64,000 nt of DNA from an uncultured Oleiphilus sp. (GCA_913020045.1 CAJWBE010000002.1:1-64000), one strand, 5' to 3'. Shown: positions 25,341 through 35,274, numbered from the stretch's first letter. The notes: generated from the letters alone by a model not told the origin. Numbers and translations: made by a program.

Positions 25341-26900
25341 ATGTCTAAGCAGGAAAATAGTTTGAACAACGAAGATGAGAACCGCTTGATTACGGAGCGC
25401 CGTAATAAGCTGAGCGAATTGCGTGATGGCTGCACTGCGAATGGTCATCGAAACGATTTTGAGCGAAAAGATTTAGCGGCGGACCTGCTTGCTGAGTTTG
25501 GAGAGTTTTCGAAGGAAGAGCTTGAGCAGAAAGATCATCACGTATCAGTGGCAGGTCGGATTATGTTTCAGCGTGGCCCATTCGGAAAAATCAGTGATGT
25601 ATCGGGTGGAATTCAATACTACGTGCCGAAGGAAATTCAAAAAGAAATCGCTTATAAATCGCGCTTCGATTTGGGGGACATTGTGGGCGCTCGTGGCGCT
25701 ATTCATAAGTCGGGTAAGGGCGAGCTCTATGTAGAAGTCGTGTCTGCGGATGACCTTACTATATTGACTAAGTCGTTGCGACCGCTACCTGATAAATTTC
25801 ATGGGCTATCGGACCAAGAAACTAAGTATCGTCAGCGCTACGTCGACCTTATCGTGAATCAAGAGACGCGCGCTTTGTTTCTGGTACGATCTAAGATTAT
25901 TGAAGCCATACGTAAGTATTTGAGTGATCGTGACTTCATGGAAGTTGAAACGCCGATGCTTCAAACCATTCCAGGTGGAGCAACGGCGAAGCCTTTCGAG
26001 ACGCACCACAATGCTTTGGATATCGGGATGTATTTGAGAATTGCACCTGAGTTATACCTGAAGCGTTTGGTTGTCGGAGGCTTTGAGCGAGTTTTCGAGA
26101 TTAATCGAAACTTTCGAAATGAAGGTTTGTCGACGCGACATAACCCAGAATTTACGATGATCGAGTTTTATCAAGCTTATGCGACGTATCACGACTTGAT
26201 GGATATGACTGAAGATATGCTGCGTTCAGTTGCGACCGACGTGCTCGGGACAACGGATATAGTCTCTACAACTAAAGATGCTGACGGCAATATTGTGACT
26301 GAAACAGTTTACGATTTTGCTAAGCCGTTTACACGTTTGAGTATGGCGCAAGCGGTTATTGATCATAACCCATCTTTTGATCCAGCCGTGATTAATGATC
26401 CTGAAGCGAACGTTGCAAAAATGATTGAATACGGTCGCTCTGTCGGAATTCGTGAGGACGCCAAGCAGTCTGCTTGGGGCGCTGGTAAGTGGTTATGTGA
26501 GATTTTTGAAGCGACCGCAGAAGAGCAGTTGGATCAACCTACTTTCATTACTGAGTACCCTTGGGAAGTGTCGCCATTGGCGCGCCGTAATGACGAGAAC
26601 TCCTTTATTACTGACCGCTTTGAATTCTTTGTGGGTGGGCGTGAACTGGCGAATGGCTTTTCAGAGCTTAACGATGCCGAAGATCAAGCGAATCGATTCA
26701 AGAAGCAAGTAGAGGAAAAAGATGCTGGCGACGATGAAGCAATGCATTTCGATGAAGACTATATTCAAGCGCTTGAATATGGGATGCCTCCGACAGCAGG
26801 AGAGGGCATTGGTATTGATCGTTTAGTCATGCTATTTACCGATAGTCCTACGATCAAAGATGTAATTTTGTTCCCTCACATGAAGCCGCTGAGCTCTTAA
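25341..26900 (+). CDS. lysS: Lysyl-tRNA synthetase, class II
   Basis: A 519-residue cytoplasmic enzyme charging tRNA-Lys. An N-terminal helical extension and OB-fold anticodon-binding domain ([20 protein letters not shown]) precede the class II core. Motif 2 is [20 protein letters not shown] and motif 3 [14 protein letters not shown]. The length is close to the usual 500-510. ATG 25341 follows GGAAG by about 5 bases; GTG 25335 would add two residues. It lies 117 bases after prfB and may be co-transcribed with it. Confidence 0.97.
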   Translation: MSKQENSLNNEDENRLITERRNKLSELRDGCTANGHRNDFERKDLAADLLAEFGEFSKEELEQKDHHVSVAGRIMFQRGPFGKISDVSGGIQYYVPKEIQKEIAYKSRFDLGDIVGARGAIHKSGKGELYVEVVSADDLTILTKSLRPLPDKFHGLSDQETKYRQRYVDLIVNQETRALFLVRSKIIEAIRKYLSDRDFMEVETPMLQTIPGGATAKPFETHHNALDIGMYLRIAPELYLKRLVVGGFERVFEINRNFRNEGLSTRHNPEFTMIEFYQAYATYHDLMDMTEDMLRSVATDVLGTTDIVSTTKDADGNIVTETVYDFAKPFTRLSMAQAVIDHNPSFDPAVINDPEANVAKMIEYGRSVGIREDAKQSAWGAGKWLCEIFEATAEEQLDQPTFITEYPWEVSPLARRNDENSFITDRFEFFVGGRELANGFSELNDAEDQANRFKKQVEEKDAGDDEAMHFDEDYIQALEYGMPPTAGEGIGIDRLVMLFTDSPTIKDVILFPHMKPLSS

Positions 26901-26912
26901 TAGAGTCATTTC

Positions 26913-27587
26913 GTGGCTATCAATCTTCTTGCAGACTCTTGGGTGCAGGCCGTGGGCGATCAATTTGATCGCCCATATATGGCGTCCCTGAATGCGTTTC
27001 TTACTGAAGAAACTCTTGCTGGTAAAGTGATTTATCCTCCTCGCGAAGAAGTGTTTTCTGCGCTGAATCAAACGCCTTTTGATCAGGTCAAGGTCGTTAT
27101 ACTTGGGCAGGACCCTTACCACGGTCCGGGTCAAGCGCATGGTTTATGTTTCTCTGTCATGGACGGGGTTAAACCGCCACCATCGCTGGTGAATATCTAT
27201 AAGGAATTGGTTAGTGACGTCGGTATTGATATGCCTTGCTATGGCAATCTATCCGGCTGGGCAAAGCAGGGTGTTCTGTTATTAAACTCGGTGTTAACGG
27301 TTGAGAATAGCCAGGCTAATTCGCACCAAGGAAAAGGTTGGGAGGCTTTTACTGACAGGGTTATTGAGGTAATAAACGATCAGCGTGACGGCGTTGTGTT
27401 TATGCTTTGGGGAGGTTACGCGCAGCGCAAGGGGGAAATGATTGACCGCTCTCGCCACTGTGTTCTTGAGGCGCCACACCCCTCGCCGCTGTCCGCTTAT
27501 CGAGGCTTTGTTGGCTGTAAGCACTTTTCGTTAGCTAATTCTTACTTGCATAAAAAAGGGCTGAAACCGATAGATTGGCAGCCCTAG
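26913..27587 (+). CDS. ung: Uracil-DNA glycosylase (family 1)
   Basis: A 224-residue DNA repair enzyme that removes uracil from DNA. The water-activating loop is [18 protein letters not shown] (residues 63-80 approx.), the minor-groove loop is [18 protein letters not shown], and the uracil-specificity block [10 protein letters not shown] is present. The start is GTG 26913, 12 bases after the lysS stop. The last 35 bases of the gene double as a minus-strand terminator for the convergent HDOD gene. Confidence 0.96.
   Translation: MAINLLADSWVQAVGDQFDRPYMASLNAFLTEETLAGKVIYPPREEVFSALNQTPFDQVKVVILGQDPYHGPGQAHGLCFSVMDGVKPPPSLVNIYKELVSDVGIDMPCYGNLSGWAKQGVLLLNSVLTVENSQANSHQGKGWEAFTDRVIEVINDQRDGVVFMLWGGYAQRKGEMIDRSRHCVLEAPHPSPLSAYRGFVGCKHFSLANSYLHKKGLKPIDWQP
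27552..27585 (-). terminator. Minus-strand terminator inside the 3' end of ung
   Basis: Read on the minus strand, AGGGCTG pairs with CAGCCCT (plus 27579-27585 and 27557-27563), with additional AATC/GGTT pairing inside and a short loop, and is followed by TTTTTT. It lies 34 bases after the HDOD stop at 27619, so it should end that transcript while being coding sequence for the last residues of Ung. Confidence 0.7.
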
Positions 27588-27618
27588 TCAATTCACGCAC
27601 TACTTTAGCGTTGGCTTT

Positions 27619-28452
27619 CTAGCCTAGAAGAGCCATTGCAGCAGCCATTTCCGCATTTAGATCTTCGTCTTCTTCTTCGGTGAAATTCGGATCAATGTCT
27701 AAGCGTTTAAATGCGGTGATTTGAGTCCAGTCGAGCTCGGTGTAAGGGTGGTCACTTCCGGCGACATACTGCAGCAGGGCAATGGTTACTAAGTCGGCAT
27801 AATCGGCTTTATCAACCTGACGAGAAAAGTCGACACTGGCCTTCGGGATGATTCTCAACTCTTGTGGGAAGGCCCACTTCTCCAAAATCTTATCGCCAAC
27901 GATCGGTTGGAGCTCATCCAACAGGTTGTCCAGCATAACACTGTTGATTTGAACGTCATTGTCTTCGACATACTTGAGAACGGGTAATGCGCCAATGGCG
28001 TGTATTAACCCAGCCAGCGTTGCTTGCCCTGCGTTGAGATGGCCCTCTCGTCTTGCTAGTACGCTGCAAACGCCGGCAATTTCTGTGCTGCGCTTCCATG
28101 TTTCCCGCATCCGGATGTCTATCATCTCTGATGTTGCTTGGAACATTTGTTCCATTGCTAGTCCCATTGCTAGGCTGCTTGTGTATTGCATGCCTAAGCG
28201 TCCGACCGCCATGTTTAGATTGTTGATTTCACTTGCCCCTCTGAATAGAGGGCTATTGCATACTTTAAGAATGCGTGCGGATAAGGCTGCATCTTGGTTA
28301 ATTACTTCAATTAGGTCTGCAATACCTGAATCTTCATTCTCAGTAATTTCGCGGACATTTAACGCGACTTCTGGAAGGGTCGGCAAGACGAGGGTGTCGT
28401 TGTCGATTGCGATAATAATATCGTCTTTAATTTTTTGCCCGAGCTCTGACAT
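27619..28452 (-). CDS. HDOD domain protein
   Basis: A 277-residue protein occupied almost wholly by one HDOD domain: LPTLPEVALNVREITENED, then NQDAALSARILKVCNSPLFRG and GLIHAIGALPVLKYVEDND. HDOD is an HD-fold lacking catalytic metal ligands and usually appears in signalling or chemotaxis-linked proteins; function here is unknown. An acidic tail (EEEDEDLNAEMAAAMALLG) ends it. It is read toward ung and lies 119 bases after ygfZ, so it may be the last gene of the sdhE cluster. Confidence 0.9.
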   Translation of the reverse strand: MSELGQKIKDDIIIAIDNDTLVLPTLPEVALNVREITENEDSGIADLIEVINQDAALSARILKVCNSPLFRGASEINNLNMAVGRLGMQYTSSLAMGLAMEQMFQATSEMIDIRMRETWKRSTEIAGVCSVLARREGHLNAGQATLAGLIHAIGALPVLKYVEDNDVQINSVMLDNLLDELQPIVGDKILEKWAFPQELRIIPKASVDFSRQVDKADYADLVTIALLQYVAGSDHPYTELDWTQITAFKRLDIDPNFTEEEDEDLNAEMAAAMALLG

Positions 28453-28571
28453 AGCTGCCTCAGAAAATACGTAAGATTTAAATGAAAACGAAGAGGGATT
28501 TCGTTTTTCAATACATACTTATTTATAGCAGAGCGTGAGGTATTTGCGTCAACTAATTACGGATACATGCA

Positions 28572-29486
28572 TTAATATTGCAGGGCATGAATAGTGAAAA
28601 ATGCTTCGCTCTCAGACGAGACCCTGATCGGAGTCCGGCCTTTCTCGTCGTCTATGATGGGCAGAACGGCTAATCCTACACTTCCAATCGTCGATGAATA
28701 ATGCATTCTCACCACTTCGCCGCATTTAGCATTGTTTTTGTCTAGTAATGGGCTTCCCGGAGACACGTTACTTTTTTCAGGGCAGGTTATCAGAAAGGTT
28801 TTTTTCTTTAGTTTTCCGAGAAACTTCATTCGAGCGATAATTTCTTGGCCGGTATAGCAGCCTTTCTTAAAGCTGACAGCACCAAGCTCATGTAAGTTAA
28901 GGTATTGAAGAATAAAGGATTCGCAGGTCTCTGGGTAAATTTCTGGAATACCATTAATGCATTCCATAACGGACCAGTCTTCAGCAGCGACGTTGCCAGC
29001 ATTGTCTTCTAACAAATTGTCATCGGTCCACTTCTCATAAAGTTCTGTCGTGTTATCGAGCGCAATAAGCAGCGTGCTATCAGTCTTTACAAACGTTCCC
29101 CGCGTTGGTCGTTCATGCTTCGTGATGACAGGCTTTACTACGCCAAAGACTTTGTAGCTATGTTCAATTTTGAGTGCGCAGTTGAAAAACACTTTGTATT
29201 TATTGAGTCGAGCAAACACGGCTTCCGCCATTGTGTTGTGCACGCGCAGCAAAAACCGCTGATCCTCTTTTAGTATTTTAAAAAGGCCATAAATACGACC
29301 TTTTGGGGTATTGGCCGTTGCCATGTCAACCTTACCTTCGGATAGGTCTGTGACGTCAATGCTTAACTGTCCCTGCAGAAACTTTTCAGCGTCAGCTCCT
29401 TCCACCGAGATAATTTGGTATGGGAGCTCGATTGAGCCAGAACTAAGAAAAAGCGCATCATAAGATGGTGTTAGCGTTGTCGTCAC
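28572..29486 (-). CDS. ygfZ: Folate-binding Fe-S cluster assembly protein YgfZ
   Basis: A 304-residue member of the YgfZ/GcvT-like family. The signature KKGCYTGQEIIARMKFLGKL at about residues 205-225 contains the conserved Cys of KGC[YF]xGQE. The N-terminal GADAEKFLQGQLSIDV is also typical. YgfZ supports biogenesis or repair of a subset of 4Fe-4S enzymes (such as MiaB) using tetrahydrofolate. The start is GTG 29486, overlapping the ygfX stop (GTGA), which implies coupling. Confidence 0.94.
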   Translation of the reverse strand: MTTTLTPSYDALFLSSGSIELPYQIISVEGADAEKFLQGQLSIDVTDLSEGKVDMATANTPKGRIYGLFKILKEDQRFLLRVHNTMAEAVFARLNKYKVFFNCALKIEHSYKVFGVVKPVITKHERPTRGTFVKTDSTLLIALDNTTELYEKWTDDNLLEDNAGNVAAEDWSVMECINGIPEIYPETCESFILQYLNLHELGAVSFKKGCYTGQEIIARMKFLGKLKKKTFLITCPEKSNVSPGSPLLDKNNAKCGEVVRMHYSSTIGSVGLAVLPIIDDEKGRTPIRVSSESEAFFTIHALQY

Positions 29487-29992
29487 GTTTCGTTGGTCTC
29501 TGGAATAGGTCGGTAAAAATCATGCTCGATTAGAGTGCGCAGGCGTCTGACCGCGTGTTCTTGTGAAAGCACCATACTGCCCGATGTTAACTGAGTATTA
29601 TGCGATGAGATAATGACACTTCGGCTAGCAAAAGGCAGTAGTTTTTGACGCTTTGTGTTTTCGTTAAGGTATAAAACAAGGAAGTTAGGGCTCCACATTA
29701 TAGCGCGCGAGACACTGTATTTTTTTGTTTTGCCGTTGTGCATCGTTAGGCTTATAAGCTTGTCGTTGTTAAGTGTATCTTGCAGGGATATAACAGAATT
29801 GGGGTGAATCAAAAGCGCGTCGCGACAGCCGTAATACCCAAGCACAATGCAAAAAAATACGCTTAGTATTGTCGATATTGCTTTAGGTAGCGCCATTGAA
29901 AAAACCAGCGCACAAGCACAAAGAGCTACCACGGCCAAGGTGATGGCAAAATGATGGTTTGGCCGGAAGGTTAGCCTAATCTGGCTGAACAC
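29483..29992 (-). CDS. ygfX: YgfX-like membrane protein
   Basis: A 169-residue protein with two adjacent membrane helices (about 16-33 and 38-55) and a cytoplasmic remainder, the layout of YgfX (CptA). In Escherichia YgfX is described as a membrane partner of SdhE and as a toxin acting on cytoskeletal proteins; its true role is debated. Sequence conservation is low, and the call rests mainly on topology and on its position directly after sdhE, with which it overlaps by 17 bases (GTG 29992). It also overlaps ygfZ by 4 bases. Confidence 0.75.
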   Translation of the reverse strand: MFSQIRLTFRPNHHFAITLAVVALCACALVFSMALPKAISTILSVFFCIVLGYYGCRDALLIHPNSVISLQDTLNNDKLISLTMHNGKTKKYSVSRAIMWSPNFLVLYLNENTKRQKLLPFASRSVIISSHNTQLTSGSMVLSQEHAVRRLRTLIEHDFYRPIPETNET

Positions 29993-30263
29993 GGTCTAAG
30001 ATGATTTTAACGATGCGAGCCATGTCTGGGTCTTCAGGTGACGATTTTTGCATAAACCAGCTGAACATATCGGTATCTTCGGATTCAAGGAGCTGCTCAT
30101 AACGAGCTTGGTCATCTGCGCTAAGGTCGTTGTAGGCTTCTTTTAAAAAGGGGACTAGTAGCGCGTCTAGCTCGAGCATGCCACGGCGGCTATGCCAAAA
30201 TAGTCGATTAAACTTGGCTCTCTCTGAAAGTGCTTCAGTGCTTGCGATAGGTTGGTCTGTCAT
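29976..30263 (-). CDS. sdhE: FAD assembly factor SdhE
   Basis: A 95-residue protein with the diagnostic RGMLELD motif ([16 protein letters not shown], residues 25-40) that contacts the flavoprotein. It promotes covalent FAD attachment to succinate dehydrogenase and fumarate reductase. It heads the overlapping sdhE-ygfX-ygfZ set. In Escherichia and pseudomonads the sdhE-ygfX pair lies near nadB-rpoE or ygfZ; here it is about 18 kb from nadB. Confidence 0.95.
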   Translation of the reverse strand: MTDQPIASTEALSERAKFNRLFWHSRRGMLELDALLVPFLKEAYNDLSADDQARYEQLLESEDTDMFSWFMQKSSPEDPDMARIVKIILDRVQPD

Positions 30264-30823
30264 TTAATGCGCCTGAAAAAGATTGTTCGGGCATTATAGA
30301 GATAGCCCTAATGGGGCTCAAGCAGAGAACGCTGCAATTAGACTTTGTTACGGGGCAGTTTGTCGGCGCTGCAATGTATTTGGGTAAGATAGTTGACCTT
30401 AAGAGCGTCAGCCGCACTCATTTCCCATATACTGCTGTGTTGCTTTAGGGGGCGATATCGCTCGTCAGCCTTCTTGTTCTGATGTGATCGACCGCGAGGG
30501 CTAAAGTTATGCATGGCTTACATCTCGTTACATAAAGATACTGTTCGCAAAGAATAGTGTTTCTGGTGTCGGATTGCATTCGATACGCGCGAAAATGTAC
30601 GGGTTTTACGTAAAGTTTACATTTGTTGGTTCAAAACTAATGCTTTGCTTGAAAGAAAGCCTTTTTAGTACACCGAGCCGCTGGCTTGACAATAATGTAC
30701 GAGCTAGCGATGGGTGTTTTCAGGGTTTTTCGTTGGGGACGACTTAGTATTGAAACTTTGTTGGACTGAGTCAAATGGTGGCAGTGTCTTGATGCAGGCT
30801 AGGCTGGAAAATGGAGTATTTTT
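30264..30823. other. 560-base spacer without a supported gene
   Basis: This divergent spacer lies between sdhE and the GIY-YIG gene. I find no tRNA, no terminator and no frame with coding character. A TTGACA hexamer occurs at 30686-30691 but has no good -10 at the usual distance. A 45-codon frame at 30312-30449 has no ribosome site. The length exceeds that needed for two promoters, so a small RNA or decayed gene is possible. Confidence 0.5.
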
Positions 30824-31105
30824 TTGACGAATAGAGAAACGGAGAGTTGGTTCGTTTATATGGTGGAGACGGAGAAGGGGCGTCTTTATACTGGAATTAG
30901 TACCGATGTTGAGCGTCGATTTAGCGAGCATTTAGCCACACATTTAGGTCAGTCCGCGCGAGGGGCAAAGTATTTTAGAAGTGACCGCCCACTACGAGTG
31001 GTCTACTGTGAGCGTGTTAATGATCGATCTTTTGCAACTCGCCGAGAATGCGAACTGAAAAAACTGAGCGCTATTCAGAAAAGGCGTTTAGCCGACATTC
31101 GTTGA
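30824..31105 (+). CDS. GIY-YIG nuclease superfamily protein (UPF0213/YhbQ-like)
   Basis: A 93-residue protein consisting of a single GIY-YIG domain: FVYMVETEKGRLYTGISTDV (residues 10-29) has the YM-x10-YTGIS form of the signature. The catalytic Arg is in VERRFSEH and the conserved Glu in RRECELKKL. Members of this branch are small putative endonucleases of uncertain role. The likely start is TTG 30824, with GGAG 7 bases upstream; there is no in-frame ATG until codon 13, inside the fold. It stands alone. Confidence 0.88.
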   Translation: MTNRETESWFVYMVETEKGRLYTGISTDVERRFSEHLATHLGQSARGAKYFRSDRPLRVVYCERVNDRSFATRRECELKKLSAIQKRRLADIR

Positions 31106-31149
31106 TTGATGCTTTTCGAGGTTGACGGGTTGGGAGTTGATCGAGTCAG

Positions 31150-33102
31150 TTATAGAATCCACTCTAAGTCGCTGCCGGCAGTGTTTTCATTGTCGCCCAG
31201 ATTTTGATCATCCTCTGGCTGTTCGGCATCGATGCTGTCTTCATCATCTTGTGCTGCTTGTGTGCCTATATCTTCATTGTTTGCTTTGTTCGCAGGGTCA
31301 AAGTAATAAAACCTTGAACCGTCAGTACTTTCTAGCGTAGCGAGTCCAAACTCGTCGTTAAATACATAGACAGCATTGAAGTCACTCGGGGTGAGGTAGC
31401 CTGGGAATTCAGTAATCTTTTCGCCACGAGACTCTATCGCATCGTTGCTGGGGTTATAAAGATAGAGGGAAGACGGTGCCAGCGCTGGAGGCTGACCGAT
31501 CAGCGTCGCCGGCGAGTTGAATAAAGCGAGTGATAGGCCTTGGCTAAACTCGTCGTCATGATTGACGTAAGAGCGATAATCATAAAATGGCACGGGAATT
31601 GTTTTCGCTGTTACCTTCGTGCTCGCTGTTATTTGCGTTAAACCGTTATTAAATATCGTTTCCCAAGAGTTAGATGTTTCATTTACAAAGCTAATATTAA
31701 GTGGCGCGCCCGGGATTTTGTCATAGTTGAAAATAAACTGGTCGGACTTTGGCCAAATCGTTTGTTCCACGTTACCGGTCGACAAACTGACGATTGATGT
31801 GTCGCCATCTATATACTCTTTTATAATGCCGACACCTTGCTCGATATAAAAAGGATCTTTTGCTTGGATTCCAGGTTCTGCAATATTGATATCAAGCGTC
31901 TGCATTGACTGGCTATCGTCAGTGACGATCTTTACTTCATTCGTGAGCGCGAAAAACGCTTCGCCGTTTTCTGTAATTTGGTATATGTCGTCATAGCGGA
32001 AAGTCTCTGCTGGGTCTAGCGAAATAAATGGCGAGTTTAGTGCGTTCAGCCTGACCACGTTTCGGTCATCATCAAATACAGTGTCTTTGTCCAAAGCGAA
32101 AAAGTCATTGTCATGACTGAAGATATAAGCGCCAAATGTTCTTAGATAAGGAAGGCCGCGATGAACTCGGTTATCAAGTGTTTTCAATTTGAGCTGATTG
32201 TTACCTAGGATTCTTTGTTCGGCGAAGTCTGAAAAATCCGTGCCTTGGAGTGTCCATAACGGGGTGGTTTCGTCTTGTTCGACGTTGGTCAGGTAGGCAT
32301 TTAGCGTGTTGTCCCGTCGAGATATTCCAATGTGGATGCTCAGCAGGTTTGGGATGTCAACAATAGGGATACCTGAATACATTAAGCTTTCAGTCGATAG
32401 CGTTTTTTCACCATACAGAGCCGGATAAACGACATTTACAAATGCGCCATTATTATCATCTTCGGAAGGTTGTCTAATCCGAAATTCTTGGTCCGGGTTA
32501 GGGAGAAGTTTGATTGCATAATAGGCCCGTTGGTTTGGGTCTGAGCAGTCTTCGCCCGCTGGCACAGCCTCTACATGAATAACCATATCATCGAACAAAT
32601 TCAACTTACCCGCTTCCAGAGAAAGGTCGTCTGCAATCGTAAACTGCTCTATATTACAAACGTTTTCACGGCCACTTATATTGCTGTCTGAGTCGAAGTT
32701 ATAGATTTCATGGGTATGCCTATATTCGAGCTCGTAAAGCCAAAGCGTACTTTCGTCAATATAGGCAATAAAGTTGGGTAAGGGGTTGCGCAAGCGAAAT
32801 TCTTTAAAATCATCGACAGCAACATTTGTTTCCTCTGGGTCTGGCCCGAGAGTTGAGCTTGTTATATCAGTATCTAGTAAAGTGAAAATTTTATCGCTGA
32901 GAGAAAGCACTTGTGATGTTCGCTGTCTAGCGGGGTCGTATTCATAAACGACGCCTTCGCTAATAAACGGATACTTAACGGGAGTCACTACGTTTGGATC
33001 TGAAAAATTACCAAGCGGTTCTGAGTCAGAGCAGCCCGACAAAAAAAGAGCGACGAATAAGGTTAGGCAATAGAATGTGTTTATCTTAGGTCTGTTGCGC
33101 AT
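31150..33102 (-). CDS. Large hypothetical lipoprotein (650 residues)
   Basis: The start is ATG 33102, giving a lipoprotein signal peptide with basic n-region RNRPK, hydrophobic core TFYCLTLFVALF and lipobox LSGC at residues 20-23 approx. A frame from further upstream overlaps the preceding gene and would bury the signal. Ser-Asp after the lipid Cys makes outer-membrane retention uncertain. The mature protein is acidic, rich in short beta-like blocks with repeated YxYD or LYxY patterns, and has an Asp/Glu-rich C-terminal tail (DEDSIDAEQPEDDQNLGDNE). It resembles the upstream lipoprotein in layout and in several blocks. I do not recognise the family; a beta-propeller is a guess. Confidence 0.8.
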   Translation of the reverse strand: MRNRPKINTFYCLTLFVALFLSGCSDSEPLGNFSDPNVVTPVKYPFISEGVVYEYDPARQRTSQVLSLSDKIFTLLDTDITSSTLGPDPEETNVAVDDFKEFRLRNPLPNFIAYIDESTLWLYELEYRHTHEIYNFDSDSNISGRENVCNIEQFTIADDLSLEAGKLNLFDDMVIHVEAVPAGEDCSDPNQRAYYAIKLLPNPDQEFRIRQPSEDDNNGAFVNVVYPALYGEKTLSTESLMYSGIPIVDIPNLLSIHIGISRRDNTLNAYLTNVEQDETTPLWTLQGTDFSDFAEQRILGNNQLKLKTLDNRVHRGLPYLRTFGAYIFSHDNDFFALDKDTVFDDDRNVVRLNALNSPFISLDPAETFRYDDIYQITENGEAFFALTNEVKIVTDDSQSMQTLDINIAEPGIQAKDPFYIEQGVGIIKEYIDGDTSIVSLSTGNVEQTIWPKSDQFIFNYDKIPGAPLNISFVNETSNSWETIFNNGLTQITASTKVTAKTIPVPFYDYRSYVNHDDEFSQGLSLALFNSPATLIGQPPALAPSSLYLYNPSNDAIESRGEKITEFPGYLTPSDFNAVYVFNDEFGLATLESTDGSRFYYFDPANKANNEDIGTQAAQDDEDSIDAEQPEDDQNLGDNENTAGSDLEWIL

Positions 33103-33142
33103 AAATTGAATTAGGCCTGTTTGTGCTATTCGAGTAGCGCAA

Positions 33143-34867
33143 TTAGTCAACATCGGATGTCCACATTCTTCGGATGCTTGAAGAGTCGTTTTCACCCAAA
33201 TCGACGAACTGCTTCTCTTGACTGTCATCGTCATTGAGCGTGTCGAAATAGGCGTAAATATCGTTAACGACGATAAGATTGCTTGCGTTTTGAATGGTTG
33301 ATCCAATCGACCCATAATTCAGTGTCACCGCATTGCCGTCACTGTCTCTGATAGTATTTTCGTCACTATCTAGTTTTAGTTCTCGACCGTCTGCGCGTTC
33401 TTCGTCATAGTCATGCAGCGTTGGTTCGATCATGAACGCGCGAGCGTCTATGTCGTCGCTTGCTAGGATGTAAGGTGTTTTTTCGGTTTGGTCTATTCGG
33501 TTACTGACTAAGAACTGTGTATTTTCGAATGGTCCCTCAGATAGCGCTCCCGCGCTAAACACGCGTGCGTGCCAGCCGAATTCACTGGGGCCAAGATTGA
33601 AAGTAGAAACGTATAAGTTGTTGTCAATACTGTCAATCAACAGCTGTTCGCTTGATAAGCCGCCAAGAAGGCTAGTTGAAGTATCCCACGTTGCTCCAGT
33701 CTTTATAACGCTGGCAAGCGTACTGAAGCCATTGTAATGCTGAGCAATATAGATGTCGCCATCATCTAACAGAGTGAGCTCTATTGAAACGACCGTCGGA
33801 GGTAATTCGTAAATTTCTTCGAAGATTTCATCTCGATAAAGGTAGAGAGAGTCGTTGTCGCGAATGATGAAGTCGGCACCATTTGATGCAACAAGCACGG
33901 AAGAACTAGCGTTAGGCACCTCTAGAGTATGTCTCGAGTTTTCAAATAAAATTCTGTCGATGGTGTCGGGCACTGAACTACTCAGGCTATCGAACGAAAA
34001 AAGCTCGGACAGCAGAGCGATATAGAGGTCAGTCGCGGTTTGCAGCAGCACATGAGTGTTTGACACTTGCTCTGCGAAGACGATATCGGAGTTGTCGGCG
34101 ATCACTGTTGACCAGTACAGGATTTCTTCGGAAGATCTGGTCGAACTGCTTGGTTCAATGATGCCTTTAAATTCTATCGTTCCCTGGCGGTTGTCGAATA
34201 CGCGCGCATCTCTACCCGTTACATTCTCGCTGGACTCATAGTCAATCATCACTCCGCGAGCAATTGACGTTAGTTGTGCGACATTGATGTCAGCTGCATT
34301 CAGCCCTTTCTCGAACGATATTTCGATGCGCAGGTTTAATAATGGGTCGCAAGCTTGCGCAGGCGTTTGAGGAACATCCGCATATATTTTTTTGCGATGA
34401 GAAAGCTTTGCTTTGTGGCGCTCTCGGTCGTCATATATTGTTTGGTTTCCCGAGAGCACAGGCAAAATAGAGCATATTTCTCCGTCATAATCCCACAGTT
34501 CAGTAATCTTCTTACTGGCTGATTTACTGTAGTTGTAGACATAAACTGCATCATGGCCATCTTCGTTTTGATATACGTAGGCCATATATTCCCAACCTTG
34601 AAGGGACTGGTCGGTATTCATCTCAAAGAACATGTCATCGCCCTGATAAAAGCGAGCGCGTTCCGCACTGCGTACGTTATCTGAGTTAAACGAGTAGAGG
34701 CCTGTTAAGTCATCTCCTGCAGGGATAACAATGTCTGCGGTGAATATGTTTTCGGTGTTAATCGACGTACTTGAGCTTTCTGCAGGGTCAGAACTTGTAC
34801 AGGCGCTCATCAACGTAATGATGCCAAACAAAGAGGCCGAACGTAGCGTTAGTGAAAAGCTTCTCAT
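33143..34867 (-). CDS. Large hypothetical lipoprotein (574 residues)
   Basis: ATG 34867 gives a signal peptide MRSFSLTLRSASLFGIITLM followed by SAC, a lipobox of the form LMSAC with the lipid Cys near residue 23. An ATG or other start further upstream (34969) would place 34 residues ahead and is rejected. The mature protein is acidic and rich in predicted beta strand. The block YVYNYSKSASKKITELWDYD followed by a Cys (residues about 100-125) has a counterpart in the next lipoprotein (LYELEYRHTHEIYNFDSD then Cys), suggesting old paralogy. The genes are separated by 40 bases and probably form an operon. Function unknown. Confidence 0.8.
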   Translation of the reverse strand: MRSFSLTLRSASLFGIITLMSACTSSDPAESSSTSINTENIFTADIVIPAGDDLTGLYSFNSDNVRSAERARFYQGDDMFFEMNTDQSLQGWEYMAYVYQNEDGHDAVYVYNYSKSASKKITELWDYDGEICSILPVLSGNQTIYDDRERHKAKLSHRKKIYADVPQTPAQACDPLLNLRIEISFEKGLNAADINVAQLTSIARGVMIDYESSENVTGRDARVFDNRQGTIEFKGIIEPSSSTRSSEEILYWSTVIADNSDIVFAEQVSNTHVLLQTATDLYIALLSELFSFDSLSSSVPDTIDRILFENSRHTLEVPNASSSVLVASNGADFIIRDNDSLYLYRDEIFEEIYELPPTVVSIELTLLDDGDIYIAQHYNGFSTLASVIKTGATWDTSTSLLGGLSSEQLLIDSIDNNLYVSTFNLGPSEFGWHARVFSAGALSEGPFENTQFLVSNRIDQTEKTPYILASDDIDARAFMIEPTLHDYDEERADGRELKLDSDENTIRDSDGNAVTLNYGSIGSTIQNASNLIVVNDIYAYFDTLNDDDSQEKQFVDLGENDSSSIRRMWTSDVD

Positions 34868-35274
34868 GAAGAGTGTTGTCCCAGATATATCCAATAGGAA
34901 AGTTGCCTGAGTATATCGATGTTCTAAATGTAAAAGAAATCCAACAAAAACGAATGGGATGGCTATCACATAAAAATCGCGAGGAGGTCAGAAAAACGTC
35001 ATTAACCAAGCTGCGTCGGTTCGTATACTAAGTTTTAAGCTTGTTGGGAAGTGCTCTCGGGTCGAGCAGAGTGTGATCAGAATTCAAAAACGAACTACGT
35101 TCGCGTTGAAACTACGAATTAAAAAGCGCGTCTTGATAGTTCAGGCGGCAACTTTGACCGTGTAGTGGCTCGTTGTTATTTGGGCAGCAAAAAGTATCTT
35201 CGCTATTTCGTAAAGTAGTTGATTTTTCGGGCCTATGATGGCGGTGTATCGTCCAACTTTAGACATATTGATGC
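34868..35274. other. 407-base spacer without a recognised feature
   Basis: This lies between the lipoprotein pair and the 3' end of finR, both on the minus strand. It should contain the promoter of the lipoprotein operon and the end of the finR transcript. I found no hairpin with a T-run, no open frame with coding character and no known RNA. Confidence 0.4.

Noticed and set aside
30312-30449. 45-codon frame in the sdhE / GIY-YIG spacer
   Set aside because: There is no ribosome site before its ATG and no recognisable composition; such a frame is expected by chance in 560 bases.
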